DNA of 64,000 nt from Mariannaea sp. PMI_226 (taxonomy: Eukaryota; Ascomycota; Sordariomycetes; Hypocreales; Nectriaceae): contig JANFOG010000006.1 of NCBI GenBank assembly GCA_024336345.1, positions 1,488,001-1,552,000 of the forward strand, written 5' to 3'. Shown here piece after piece: positions 11,076-23,300 of this stretch. The notes under the pieces are model-generated. The model searched no databases. It was not told where the DNA came from and worked only from the letters and a program-made list of their open reading frames with translations. The translations under genes were made by a program, and so were the position numbers. The first letter of the stretch is position 1, and each line of letters starts with the position of its first letter.

Positions 11076-13944
11076 TTTGATGATTACCTATATACAGTAA
11101 AGACGGGTTTATTATAGTCAAACACGCAGCGGAGGAATCACCGCCTGTAGGGATGGCGAGGCTGAGAACATGAGATCATGAAGTGCGGACGCTGGGTATT
11201 TTTTTTTTTTTTCGACGACAATAGATGTTGTAAGCTTGGTCTTGAGGGGAATAGATGAGGAAGAGAGAAAGAATGGGTGGTGGAGGGATAGAAATTGAGA
11301 AGAATGGAGGAGGTGAGGGAAGAAGAGGGAGAAAGAGCTGAGAGAATTTGGTATGGGCGGCGACACTCGAGAAGAGCGAGAACTTGATATCTGAAAATTG
11401 AGTAGAGCGGAGGGCGGATAAAACTGACCAGCCGCCTTTGGCGCACGTCGAGCATCTAGTCTTTGCAACAATGTTGGGTTGCGCTGAGGGTTGGACTGCC
11501 TCCTTTTGTGTCTATTTTGAAGTGATCGTCACTCCCATGGCTCAGACAGAAAGTGAGTTGCACTTGTAGAGCAAAGTGTAGCGTATCAACTGCCAACCAC
11601 ATCATTGGATCAGCGACAAATACTTGCACAAAGAGGTAGTTCGCGCTGTTGGTGCCTTATTGTAACCTTTGTACAGGTCAATCCTCCACTAAATTCCCGG
11701 TTCACGACCGCAAGCTCTGCCTGGTATGCATGCAGCTTACCCAATCCAATACGATCTGTGCATAATACCAAAAAGCACCCCAGCTACTGTACAACGCCCC
11801 CACTCGTAAGTGAGTTTTTTCGGGGTGCCCTTCGGCCGTGTTTATGTCATATGATATGGAAGTGCTACAGGGCTACATTCTACTGTCAGAAACTCGACCT
11901 CAATGCTGGACCATTCCGCTGAAGGGAGCTCTGGGCCACCTGACAGAAAACCTTCACCATAGAAGAGGTTCGACAAGGAGCGGACAAGAAGCACAGGCCA
12001 CATGGCCTTGTCAAGTACGAATAGACCCATCGCTAATTGGATGGGCCTCAGTGGGTTCAAGCGTGGACCCCGGTCCCGTTGGCCTCAGTGCTTTTGTTCA
12101 CGTTGCTGAGGATCGCTGCTGAATGACGTATGCCTCGGGCGGACATGGGGTCGCTTGATAGCTCGGTACTCCCATCCTGTGTGACCCATGCTGGAAATTC
12201 TCATCATCGCACATAGCGCGTACTGCAACCGAGTAACTTACCGTCATCTCAGAGCCACGCCACCTTGCTGACAGCTTTGTGCTGCAGATAATGAGAGAGG
12301 GAGACGTGGTTTTTTTGCTTGTGAATGTGCCGATGGGATGAGACAAAGCTCAAAAATGAGACGAACAACTGGGTGATCACTCACTTCACTCGGATTAGTG
12401 TGACGGCGTACCGTCTCTCATCATCAGTGGCTAGCCACTCCGACTCCCACTTGTAGATTGTCTATGGTACTGGCGACGGATATCTTCGGTTGAGAGATTC
12501 TCCTTCACAGCATAATTACTGTGTACTCTCAATAAAATGGACAGAAAAAGAATCGGGTTGCTATTTGATAAATAGCAAAAGGCCGACTAGAACTTGTGGC
12601 TTCTTTATGTGGCTGGGCTGGTATCAGCGCCCGCTCTTATTTGTTGTTTCATGAGGAAAAAAGGGTTCTCGTGCAACGCCTGCACGGGATTGCCGAGGGC
12701 TGTGACATCAGCTGTGGAAGCTAGGTCTCAGTGTCGAGATCAAGTACAGCCTCGTGTCATGGACTTAGTGCTTCTTCCCCCAGAAAGACATCTTGACTTG
12801 CCGATATCTTCCATTCCTCTGTGACCCTCACTTCTGTTTCCTATTTTATGGACAGGCAGTATATTGGGCGTTGAATCAGTGTGGGGGCGTTTTGCACAAG
12901 TCCTCGAGCCGACGGTAGACTAGAAGTGGACCCTGCACGTTAAGAGGTGTCCACCGGTCAGTGGGGGAACCAGCGAGTGCCTCGATTGCTCTTACATGTC
13001 ATGGAAGGAGGGCATTCGGATGCTGTGCGCAAATAGATGTTCTTGAAGGGGGGAAGACTTGCGGGGGAGACTTGGAACTACCTACCTTATGTAGGCAGGT
13101 ACCTGACTTGTTGACCTATTGAAACAAGATGCCGGAAGATCCTCTCCATCTGTTTTTGTTTTTGCATCAACAGGCTGCCTGGACCTCACTTGTCAGTCTT
13201 TCGGCAGGCATGCTCAATTAGTCACCAGACCAGACTTGGAATCCGCCTGGCCTGCCCCCTGCGGCCCTTGCCCCGGGGCACCTGCCTCACTGTAGGGACC
13301 CTGGACGGCTGAGATCGTGATCTCTTTGCTCGATGCATAATATCGTGTCACTACCTATGATTTGGCGGATGAGTAAGGTTACCACGCACAGAATTGCTAC
13401 CTTGACATTGACGTTACGTGCTCCGAACCCTGCACGTACATACACATGCATCCCCAGCAACTGGGACACCCCTAACAACTCATGGCCGGCCACCCTCCGC
13501 TGCCTTCCGCTGCCCTCCGCTGCCGCTTGCCGCCGTGCCGCTATCGCAGTGCTCCGTGCACCCCTGCAGTCAGAGTCATCGGGGCTCAACCCGGTCTTTC
13601 CAGCCTCCACTGCCTCCACTGCCTCCAGCTACTGTACGTTTTATCTCTCCATCCACTCTTCCAACCACAAGCTCCCTCACCCACCACCCACCACCCACAC
13701 CTCAATTGGTTCCATCATCTGGGCCTCCATCTTGGCATCCGTCTGACCTCGTCTCAGACTCACCTCGAAGCCGTCGTCTTCATACTCTACTCTTACATGC
13801 TTTGTTTTTGTTTTTCCATCTGTCGCTGCTATCCTTCGTTATCTCACCCTCACCCTCCCCCCTCGGCTTCTTGCGTAGTTGCCTTCTCGCTCGATTTGCT
13901 CGACAATATGCGATAAGACCGTCTCAACCTCACCCACGCCCACG
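11076..13944. other. Long intergenic region, divergent promoters of VHC1 and the AVT gene
   Basis: About 2.9 kb without a supportable gene. The VHC1 side (11190-11400) is purine-rich on the + strand, starting with a run of 11 or more T at about 11201-11212, so its leader is pyrimidine-rich. The AVT side (13480-13930) is CT-rich with no codon structure, as expected for a promoter and 5' leader. Between them I see scattered short frames only and one AGGTACCT palindrome at 13097. Confidence 0.5.
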
Positions 13945-16272
13945 ATGACATCCCCGTCGAGAAATCCATTCGACCAACCTCCTAGGTCATTCTCTCCAGT
14001 GCCTGGCCAGCCGCGGTCCATTTCCGGCTCAGTTCCTCGAGCTGATCTCACTGCTCGCCTCGCCTCGCCCATTCCCCAAGCGCATCTTGCCACTCCACCT
14101 CCTCGGGGTACTTCTCCCTCACCCAGGTCTGGTGTAAAACCTGAACCTCTCGATGACCTTCCTGCCTTGTCTGGGAACAGCTCCAGCGGTCAAGGCCCTG
14201 GTGTATCTGCCCTTGCGGCTGCACTCTCCAACTCTCTCGGCCAGTCATCCCCCCGACATGGAACCCCACCGATTCGATCTCAGTCTCCCGCGTTGGTGAT
14301 ACAAAAAGGTTCTGGACCTCCGACTAACTATGGCTCCTTTAATTCGAGAACGAGGGGCGATTCCGAAGCCAATTTACCCTTTGAAGACCCTGAAATTGTC
14401 AAGCGCCATTTGGTTCAGCCCGATGACAATGCACCATCAGAAGAATCTTCGTTGCTCGGTAATAAGGGGAAGAGACCTGCTGCTGTCGCTGCTGCTGAAA
14501 ACTCAGATGAATTCTCAAGTTTACAATTACAGGGGGGTGATGTCACTCGAGGAATTTACAAGTGGTCCGAACAAGCGGAAGCCAAGGCCAAGATGCAGCG
14601 CAGCAAGAGTTTTGACCTAGGTCGTCCTGAACCAGAGGATGACACGCTGGATATCAACTCGATCAAGGTTCCCGGCGGCTTCCGAAGAAACCATATCCGC
14701 CGATCTGCCGTCAGTCCCAATGGCCAAGGAGATCACTCAGATGACGGTTTCACTTCTCCCAATGCTGGACAGCAGCGACTTTTCACCGTGAGCTTCATAG
14801 AATTTTTGTCGATATACGGACACTTCGCTGGCGAGGAACTCGAAGAAGATGACGAGGACCTCGCCCCCAACGAATACTTTTCATCCGGCGAAGATACAGA
14901 AGGCTTCTCTGATGATGAGCGCGAGCCCATGGAAGACAGTGCACTGTTGACACCATCGAGGCGGCGGCGTAAGAGGAAAGTCCGTGGCGGCAGCGGTAAG
15001 AATAGCCCAATGGATGCTACTCTGCTACTGCTCAAATCCTTCGTCGGTACCGGCGTACTGTTCCTTCCCCGCGCATATCTCAACGGTGGTATGCTGTTCA
15101 GCAACCTGGTTCTCCTTGGAGTTGCTGCGCTCAGCTACTACTGCTTCGTTTTGCTCGTTTCGACGCAGCTGAGAATTGGCGGCTCATTTGGCGATTTGGG
15201 AGGCGCACTCTATGGCCGATACATGCGCACCATTATTCTTGCATCCATTGTTCTGAGTCAAATCGGCTTCGTTGCGGCGTATATCGTCTTTACGTCAGAA
15301 AATCTTCAGGCTTTTATTCGGGCAGTGACCGATTGCAAAACCTCCATCAGCATTCCTTGGCTTATCCTGATGCAAATGGTCATCTTCCTACCATTCTCTT
15401 TGTTACGTGACATCGAAAAATTGGGCTTTACGGCTTTGATTGCTGACGCATTCATTCTCATTGGTCTTGCTTACCTTTTCTACTACGATGTTCTGACTCT
15501 TCACTTGGAGGGTCTGGCAGATATCATTATGTTCAACAAGAAGGACTGGACTCTGTTCATTGGCACTGCCATCTTTACCTTTGAGGGAATTGGCCTCATT
15601 ATCCCAGTCCAGGAATCCATGAGACAGCCGGAGAAGTTCCCCAGAGTGCTTCTTGTTGTCATGATTATCATTACTGTTCTTTTCACTGTCATGGGCGCCA
15701 TCTCCTACGCCGCATACGGCTCCCACACCGAAACTGTGGTCCTGCTCAACCTGCCCCAGGACAACAAGATGGTCAATGGCGTTCAACTCCTATACTCGTG
15801 TGCTATTTTGCTCTCAACTCCGCTGCAGATTTTCCCCGCCATCCGTATCGCCGAGACTGAGCTTTTTACGCGCAGCGGCAAGTACAACCCGTACATCAAG
15901 TGGCAGAAGAATATATTCCGATTCTTTGTTGTCATGCTGTGCGCAGCCATTGCGTGGGGTGGCGCCGATAACCTCGACAAGTTCGTTGCCCTGGTGGGCA
16001 ATTTTGCCTGTATTCCACTTGTTTATATCTATCCGGTATGTTGTTTCACGTTACAGTATATATGAGTTCCTCACTTTGCTAATGGATCTTGACAGCCCAT
16101 GCTTCACTACAAGGCGGTCGCGAGAACCAGGTTTTGGAGATGGTCCGACATTGGCTTGTGTATCTTTGGCTTCGTTGCAATGGCATACACGACCAGTCTG
16201 ACGGTTATGAGTTGGGCTAATGCCGAGCCCAAGCAGCCTGGTTACTGTGATACAAGGGGAAGCGGTCTGTAA
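13945..16272 (+). CDS. Vacuolar amino-acid transporter, AVT3/AVT4-like (AAAP family)
   Basis: Two exons: join(13945..16035,16096..16272), 755 aa. ATG 13945 is used; the frame continues upstream only to non-ATG codons and a TAG at 13876. Residues 1-350 are cytosolic, Ser/Pro-rich and acidic, as in AVT3/AVT4-type proteins, with a conserved block just before the membrane part (FTVSFIEFLSIYGHFAGEEL). The Aa_trans domain starts near residue 354 (SPMDATLLLLKSFVGTGVLF) and contains about 11 helices. The 60-nt intron (GTATGT..TTGACAG) falls after a YIYP motif, and the second exon restores PMLHYKA, the expected continuation. Yeast Avt3 and Avt4 export neutral or basic amino acids from the vacuole (family knowledge). 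Substrate preference cannot be read from sequence. Confidence 0.92.
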
Positions 16273-16968
16273 GTATTTGCGCGTTCCGACTGAGCAACAA
16301 AGTCTGGGGAGGCTAGAATGGTGGTCTTAAGGCATGAAAGACGAGGTGGGAGGTCAGAAGCATTCTCAAGGAGACCCAAGATTGTTTTTTGTGATACATG
16401 GTTTAGTCCAGAGATTGTCTGTCGCCGGTCAATCTTTTTTTGGTTGCATAGCATTTTCATTCATAGATTAGCGTTGGACTCGATAAGTAGTTTTTGGAAT
16501 TGGTGGTTCTTTTTATTTCCTTTTCTTCCCCAAAGAACTCACAGAGTTATCAGCGACAGGAATTGCATGAAATATAACTTAGGTATTCACTTCTGTATGC
16601 ATATACCCCAGTTGCTGGCATGTTTTGGTGACGTCGTTTTTTCTTTCTCTTTTTTCTTTTTTCTTCAGTCGAGACCCGGGGTACAGTACCTACATGGAGA
16701 GACGGTACCTATCTGTGCTGTAATCTGCAGGCTATAATACTCCAAATTCCGAAGTCTGAGCTCCGTACCTTGAGATGAATGATGCATTGCCGGGAAGTGG
16801 GGGCCGCCTCAAGAACCCCAAATCCCGCCGTCTCGGAGACCGACTCTTGCTTAAGGCCGGGGATGCAATAACCCGGCGTAGTCCTGTCGATATCCGCCCA
16901 GCTGATAGATTCGCGTTTACAATGCCGCTGGGACTCTCAAGCCTCGTCCAATTCTATCATCCTCCATC
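16273..16968. other. Intergenic region AVT to AIM32
   Basis: This contains the AVT 3' flank, T/C-rich stretches (16380-16530 and 16635-16670) and the AIM32 promoter. No gene is supported. Confidence 0.45.
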
Positions 16969-18161
16969 ATGTCTCCTCGGTCAGGCGCCCTAAGCCTGAG
17001 CCGCCAATGCCTCCGCAGTGTCATCCGCATGGGCAACCAGTCCTCAAACCTCAACCGTCGATCGGCTACGCAAGCCGCTTCTTATGCTACTCGTCCGCAT
17101 CGTCCGCATCGTCCGCCGCCGTTCAGCACCGTTGAGACATGTCCCGAGCCGACCTGTGGGTGCGCGCCCATGCCCGAGATGCCGGAAGGCCTGCCGCTGG
17201 ATCGCGAGGGGCCGCTGAAGGGCGCAATTGCCACTTATGCTGAGCATGTGCTCGTGTGTACCGGGAACCACGATTGGCCTTCAAGGATCGAAGAAGAGAA
17301 CAGCGGCGATAATCTTGCCGCGGACTTGAAGGAGCTTTTTGGCCGTGGCGGCACCTACAGTGATGTGAGTCTGTCTTACCTGTGTTCAATCCAGGTAGTT
17401 GATAGTAACCTGGGCGTACACACAATTCACTAACATGTCCTACAAAGCCATTTCACCATATTTCGGTGCTTAACTCATCCTTCCCAAGCTCTGTTCCACC
17501 ACGTCCCGAGGTCCAGTCGACCTCCGCTTACCTCCTCCCAAGCTTCAAATACGTGCCTTTCCTCCCGCGTGTTTCCTTTGACAGCGTGCAAGCCCTCGCC
17601 AAGGGGTTCCTATTGCCCAAGACACTTCATCCAATGCACGATGGGCTTTCGCCAATCCACCGCGACCGCCTGACCCGCAAAGAAGCTTACCAAGGATTGC
17701 TGCTTGGCGTGCAGGACGTGAACGACGTGCTGGTGCTGATATGCGGTCACACTGGACGGGATGCGCGATGTGGCATTGTTGCGCCGGTACTGAAGAACGA
17801 ATTCGAGGAGAAGCTGCGTGGTGAGGGGCTTGAGGTTCTTGAGGGTGCGGTACCGATTCAACTTGATGAAGTACTGCAAGTAGAAGGCAACGGACAGCAC
17901 ATCGAAAAGACTACGGCAAGAGTTGGGATGATTAGCCACATTGGTGGTCACAAGTTTGCTGGAAACGTCATTATTTATCTCCCTCCAGGCTTAAAGATTG
18001 GGGACCAGAAGCACCCCCTCGCGGGAAATGGGATATGGTATGGCCGAGTTGAACCCAAAAATGTAGAAGGAATTGTGAAGGAGACGATTCTCAAGGGGAA
18101 TGTTGTGGAAGATATGTTTCGTGGAGGGATTGATGCTGAAAGAAAGATGCTGCGCATATGA
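16969..18161 (+). CDS. AIM32: AIM32-like mitochondrial thioredoxin-fold 2Fe-2S protein
   Basis: Two exons: join(16969..17364,17448..18161), 369 aa. The 83-nt intron (GTGAGT..ACAAAG) is phase 0 and joins GTYSD to PFHHISVL. The N-terminus is rich in Arg, Ser and Ala with few acids, as in a mitochondrial targeting sequence. A cysteine-rich start to the mature part follows (CPEPTCGC, residues 58-65). The sucrase/ferredoxin-like domain carries the metal ligands: C231 and C240 in CGHTGRDARC, then H296 and H300 in HIGGH. This Cys-x8-Cys / His-x3-His spacing matches the 2Fe-2S ligands described for yeast Aim32. Family knowledge links AIM32 to mitochondrial thiol redox quality control. It lies in tandem with CYC2, another mitochondrial gene, 617 bp downstream. 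Confidence 0.93.
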
Positions 18162-18778
18162 GGACGAGAAAAAAAAAGGAACAGCCAAAAAAAAAATTAA
18201 AGAAAGAAAGAAATGCTGCACTCTATGGGCTATAGGCTGAAAAAAATGCCGGGTCTTGGGTCACGATAAGGAGACACTTGCAGAAGACGAGAGCGTGTGC
18301 CGTATGAGGCATGACATAGACGCATGGTTGTAAGACATTATTTGCATGATATCAAGCCAGCAGGAAATTGTTTCCGATTCCTATAAACTAATGGAACAAG
18401 ACCATTGATCTCAGACTTTTCCCAATTGGTGATTTGTCTCTCTACTTAACCCATTTATCATCAGTTCAAATCAGATCATATCAAGTTTATACGATCACCG
18501 GATTGACTGATCACGTGATGGTTAACTTCAGGTCACTGTATCTTGTCACTCTTCTCCAACCTCAAATCTTTGGTACAATCAATGAATAAGACGAGCATCT
18601 AATTTCAACAAATCTTTTGGAATTCTCAATTTACCCTCAGGACGACTATCTAAAGTGGCTAATTTTTTGGTTCCAGCCCAAACCCGGACTCAATTGGACC
18701 GCAAACTTCTGTCGCTGTGCTGGAAAACACCAGGGTTTCCGTTCAGCATCATCAACTCACCCAACGATCAGCCTCAGT
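18162..18778. other. Intergenic region AIM32 to CYC2
   Basis: A-rich 3' flank of AIM32 (18168-18215) followed by the CYC2 promoter. The CYC2 frame is open upstream of its ATG back to 18617, but without an ATG, so this is taken as leader. No other gene is visible. Confidence 0.45.
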
Positions 18779-20143
18779 ATGGCTTCCAAGATTGGATCTC
18801 GTGTGGGCAACCTGGCCCCTAGAATTCGTCTTGGAAGCAGATGTCTATATAGCTGCGGAACTTCTCAGCGTTTGATCAACACGGCTCAATTACCGGTTCG
18901 ACATTTCTTCTCAGCTTCAAGAACACGCTGGAGTACATCACCAACACTGCAGAAGACTGAACGACCGGATTTCTCAGAGCCAAAACAAGCCCGCACCTTG
19001 ACTCCGATCATTCTCCTCACTCTTATCGGCATTGGTGGAGCAGCATACTATCTCAGCGCTCCTCCGCCAAGACCTGACACTCTCAACGACCAGTTCTTTG
19101 TGCCTTACACCATTACAGCCCGCGAGACCATCTCACCATCTTCTTTCATCCTCACCGTTATCCCGGATACTCCCAGCCCGGTCCATCCCTACCTGCGCCC
19201 TGTGAATCCTTCTGCCGAGTCATCTTCCCCAGCCAGCTGGCGCTGGCCGCTCTGGTCAGTCGAGTTTAAGCAGCCCGAGGTCCAGATCGCGCGGCACTAC
19301 ACGCCGCTGCCTCCTCGGGAAGGCGATGACCCGGCTGATGGTACCCTGCGCTTCTACATCCGAACCGTCAGCGACGGCGAAATGTCTCATTATCTTGCCC
19401 GTCGCAAAGTTGGTCAAGATGTACACCTGAGAGGCCCCCATGCCGGGTTCGAAATCGCTGAGCGGCTCGGTGACAAGTCTCGTGTGGTTTTCCTCGCTGG
19501 TGGCACTGGTATCGTTCCTGGAATGCAAGCGGCCAAGGCGGTGCTGGAATCCAACCCTTCTGCTACATTCGATCTGCTCTGGGCTGTGCGGAAGCGTGAA
19601 GAGATCCAGAGCGGCGTGAGACGGCCAAAGCGGTCGTCCTGGAAATTCTGGGAAGAGAAGCGACCGACAGAGTTGGGCCGAGACATTGAAAACCCCAGCC
19701 CTGTCGCTAAACACCTAAGCGCCATGAAGGCAGCATATGGAGATCGTCTAAAGATCCAGGTCGTCGTGGATCAGGAACACACTAAGTTCGAACCCAAACA
19801 CATCGAGAACCTTCTTCTCGACAACTCGACCTGGCCCTCACCAACAATAGACCCCTTCACCAACGGGTGCAGATTCCACGACCAGACAATGCACATAGGA
19901 GCAACTGAGTTCGGAGCTGGGACCGCAGAGAAGGGCCCCAAGTGCATCTGTCCGTCCGACATGAGCAAACCTGGCAAGAACCTTTTTATCGTCTCTGGCC
20001 CAGACGGCTTCATCCAACACTATGCCGGCCAGAAGCTCTGGGTCGGCGGAGGTCAGACACAAGGGCCTGTGGGCGGAGTTATTCACCAGTTACAGCACCA
20101 ACATCCTCTATTGAGAGAAGACTGGCTTGTGTTAAAGATGTAG
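18779..20143 (+). CDS. CYC2: CYC2-like mitochondrial FAD/NAD(P)H oxidoreductase for cytochrome c biogenesis
   Basis: Intronless, 454 aa. ATG 18779 is the first ATG in the frame and is followed by a basic, Ser/Arg-rich presequence. One membrane helix (about residues 75-92, PIILLTLIGIGGAAYYL) fits anchoring in the mitochondrial inner membrane. The ferredoxin-reductase fold follows: the FAD-binding RHYTPLPP (172-179), an RFYIRTVSDGEMS strand, and the nucleotide-binding FLAGGTGIVPG (238-248). The C-terminus contains an FIVSGPDGF-type motif typical of FNR-like enzymes. Yeast Cyc2 helps heme attachment to apocytochrome c in the intermembrane space (family knowledge). The C-terminal insert between the NAD motif and the end is longer than in b5 reductases, which supports CYC2 over a plain cytochrome b5 reductase. 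Confidence 0.88.
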   Translation: MASKIGSRVGNLAPRIRLGSRCLYSCGTSQRLINTAQLPVRHFFSASRTRWSTSPTLQKTERPDFSEPKQARTLTPIILLTLIGIGGAAYYLSAPPPRPDTLNDQFFVPYTITARETISPSSFILTVIPDTPSPVHPYLRPVNPSAESSSPASWRWPLWSVEFKQPEVQIARHYTPLPPREGDDPADGTLRFYIRTVSDGEMSHYLARRKVGQDVHLRGPHAGFEIAERLGDKSRVVFLAGGTGIVPGMQAAKAVLESNPSATFDLLWAVRKREEIQSGVRRPKRSSWKFWEEKRPTELGRDIENPSPVAKHLSAMKAAYGDRLKIQVVVDQEHTKFEPKHIENLLLDNSTWPSPTIDPFTNGCRFHDQTMHIGATEFGAGTAEKGPKCICPSDMSKPGKNLFIVSGPDGFIQHYAGQKLWVGGGQTQGPVGGVIHQLQHQHPLLREDWLVLKM

Positions 20144-20363
20144 ACACCTGTTTGGGCATGGGGATCATGATGAGAATTTGTAAATTTTACAGGGGACACA
20201 TTTGCAAAGAAGCGAAGATATCCTCGTGAACACAACTGGAACAAGAAAAAAAAAACATAGTTTGATTTCTGCTGATGACTCTGAAAAATCCTGTATACCA
20301 GCCAATGCCCGCGGGTTTAATCCAACGCCATAACACATAACGCCCAGCATCATAAAAAAGATA

Positions 20364-23300
20364 TCATGTGCTCTGAACTTTCCTGTATGAAGGAGGCTTC
20401 ATCGTTCTCCTAATCAACTTTCCAGCGTATGGCGGAACCAGTGAAACGGCACCAATGGCGAGGACACGCCAAAGGAAGCCCCTGCCAGGTATTGTGAGCT
20501 GACAAGACAAGATTATTGGATGCGGAGGGAAGAACTAACCATGTAATAAGGAATCCAAGGTCAAAGTATGCGCCAAGGAAAGGCGTGGAGCCAATAAAGA
20601 CCACAAAGGTCCCGACAATGCTCATAATCATAATGGGGTGCCATGTAGTGATTTCGATGGCAACCATGAGAAGCTCATTGAGGACCAGGACAGTGTAGCT
20701 GACCGAGACCATTCGGGGACTATCAACTTCTGTGAGGAGCTGGGATAGGCCTTGGATCATGCCGCCTTGGTAAATGGAAACGAAGACCCAGACGAAGAAT
20801 GTTCGGTACGACAACGATCGACCTGATGTCAGTTCTTTGTACAGTTCAGGATAGAGGTTGGCAAGGTTCTCGTCGACGTCCTTGTCCAACACAAGCGATA
20901 AAACAGGGGCTGCCGTATAGACAGTGGCATAACCAACAAGGAGCCAATCCTTGATGACATGTTATGTTAGCAATCATAAGTGCATGAAATGGGCGTAGAG
21001 CACAAACCTTGTACAAGCCTTCGGGCTCAAACTTGATAGCAATACTGTACATAGTTTGGCAAACAGCGATGATGAGGCCTCGATGAATGACAAACTGCGC
21101 GAGCTTAGCACTCCGCTTGTAACTGTTGCGGCCATGCCAGACAAGAAGCTTGACCAGGTGGCAAAATTGCTCAATGGAAAAGTCGGCTGCTAAACTAGCC
21201 TGGCGACCTTCCTTTCCGACAATACCAACACCAACATCGGCAGCTTGAATCATTGACACATCGTTGCCTCCGTCACCAATACAACATACGCGCTTCTTAG
21301 TGTGCTCGCGAATGAGCTTGGCCACTTCAGCTTTCTGATTGGGTGAGCATCGACATGCCACGACGGTAGGCAGTAAGACAGCGATGGAGATGAACTCTTT
21401 CCGGAAGTGCGTCAGAAACAGGGACAGACTCTCACCGTCGATCAGCAAGCAGGCATCAGTCTTGCTGCGGAGGAAGTCGAGATGGTCCTGAGCGTTATCC
21501 TTCTTCTTAAGTTTCGCAACGGTGTAGATGTACTGGCCACGCGCCACGAGCTTGGAACTAATGGCAACGCACCGCGCGGTTTCGACCTTGTCGCCTGTCA
21601 ACATCCAAATCTTGATGCCAGCGTTGCGAAGCAGCTCCAGTGACGGCTTGACATCCTTCTGCAGCTTATCCTCTACGCCAGTGACGCCAAGGAGTTCCAG
21701 GTCGTTCTCAAGATAATGAGATACAACACGTTGCATACCAGCATCTCGACCAGAGATTGACATTGATGCTTCCTGATAACGGGTAGCAAATTCCTGGTAC
21801 TGCCGGTAAGAGAGCTTCTTGCGGCCCACCACTAATGTACGTAGACCCTCACGGGCCATGTTTGCCGTTTCTTCGTCGAGCCAGTCGTTGGCAGCAACAA
21901 TAGGACTCATGACGGTATCGGCACCTTTCTGAAAGAACCATATTTCGCCGCGCGACAAGTCAGGATTTTTCACATTTAGCTGCTCATGGAAGTGAACAAT
22001 GATACCCATTCGTTTCCCCTCAGACGTAAAGGGGAAAACATCGAGAATGCGAACGCGAACGACTGGTCGTCCCCCTTCAGTGGATTCCAAAATCATGCTC
22101 TTTCTGTCACGATGAACAAGCCTGAGGCCAACAGACTCGGTCCATTTCACGATTGCAATTTCATCGGGAGATGAGGCTTGGTAAGAAGTGACTTCCTTGC
22201 CATCCTCAGTATCGACAGTGGGCGTTACATTGTGGCATAGGGCCAGAGCAAGCACCACGTCTCGAACTCGCGTGCCAATTTCCCTTCTTGTTCGGGTCGT
22301 GCCTACATTTGCCGTACTGGAGTACGTTGACGAAGGAGTAATGAGCATGTTCTGTGTAGCTGGATCTGTTGTGGCCTGAATATGAAAGCCCTGGCGAACG
22401 TATGTGGCAACCTCATCCATTGCCTCATTGGCATAAGAGACAGTACCGACGTGAATCTTCTTCATTTCCATTTCGTTTTGCGTCAGAGTGCCCGTTTTGT
22501 CACTCAGCAGGTATTCAATCCGTCCCAGATCCTCAGGAATCGTACTTGTTCGAACAACAGCCCCAGGCATCCCGGGATCTCGTTGAATGAACCAGGAGTA
22601 TGCGCTCTTTCCCATATCGAGATTGACACGCAGACTGATGGGAACAATGGTCGAGAAAAGAACAAGGAACCGCATGATTTTGACGTACCAAACGTTTCCT
22701 TCAGTGTTTTCGAAGCCTTCCAGGGCGACAAGAATAACCGAAATTGCCAACGTCAGGGCGCAAAGAATTTTGGTCAAAGAATTAATCTCATACTCGAGGA
22801 GTCCTGTCTTGGAGCGTGAAGGAGCTGTTGACAATGCAGACCGCGTCTGAGGTCCTGTATACATTATAACGGCCAACGTAGTAGCCTGAGAAGCAATGAC
22901 AGTGTTGGCCCAGGCAGTGTTATCGATGGAGAGCGCAGCAGAACTGGATGCGTCCGTATTCTGAGGCAGCGAAGAGTGATGGGCCAGGGCATCTTGCCTC
23001 GATCCCATGAGCTCAACCGTACCCAGAAACTCGTTTACTTTTCTGTCTGGCTTCCCGCCAGTTACACGTAGACGAACAAACTCTTCTGTGGGGAGATTCT
23101 GAGTGAGGGGAGATGCGAGCCTCAGCTTCCAGTCTGTCTCACCATCGAGCTGGTCTGTCCTGATAAAGGTCTCTCCGGAAGAACCGCCGTCACCTTCATC
23201 ATTCGACGTCTCAGCAGCAGGTTGCTTTCCCTTTGACACACTGTCTGCTTCATTGTCTCCAAATGCTAAAAGAGCCTCTTCTTCGTGGGGTTCCTCTTCA

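Noticed and set aside
13418..13948. Open frames of 137-176 aa upstream of the AVT gene
   Set aside because: Low-complexity Pro/Ser/His/Leu frames generated by a CT-rich promoter tract; open in all three frames at once.
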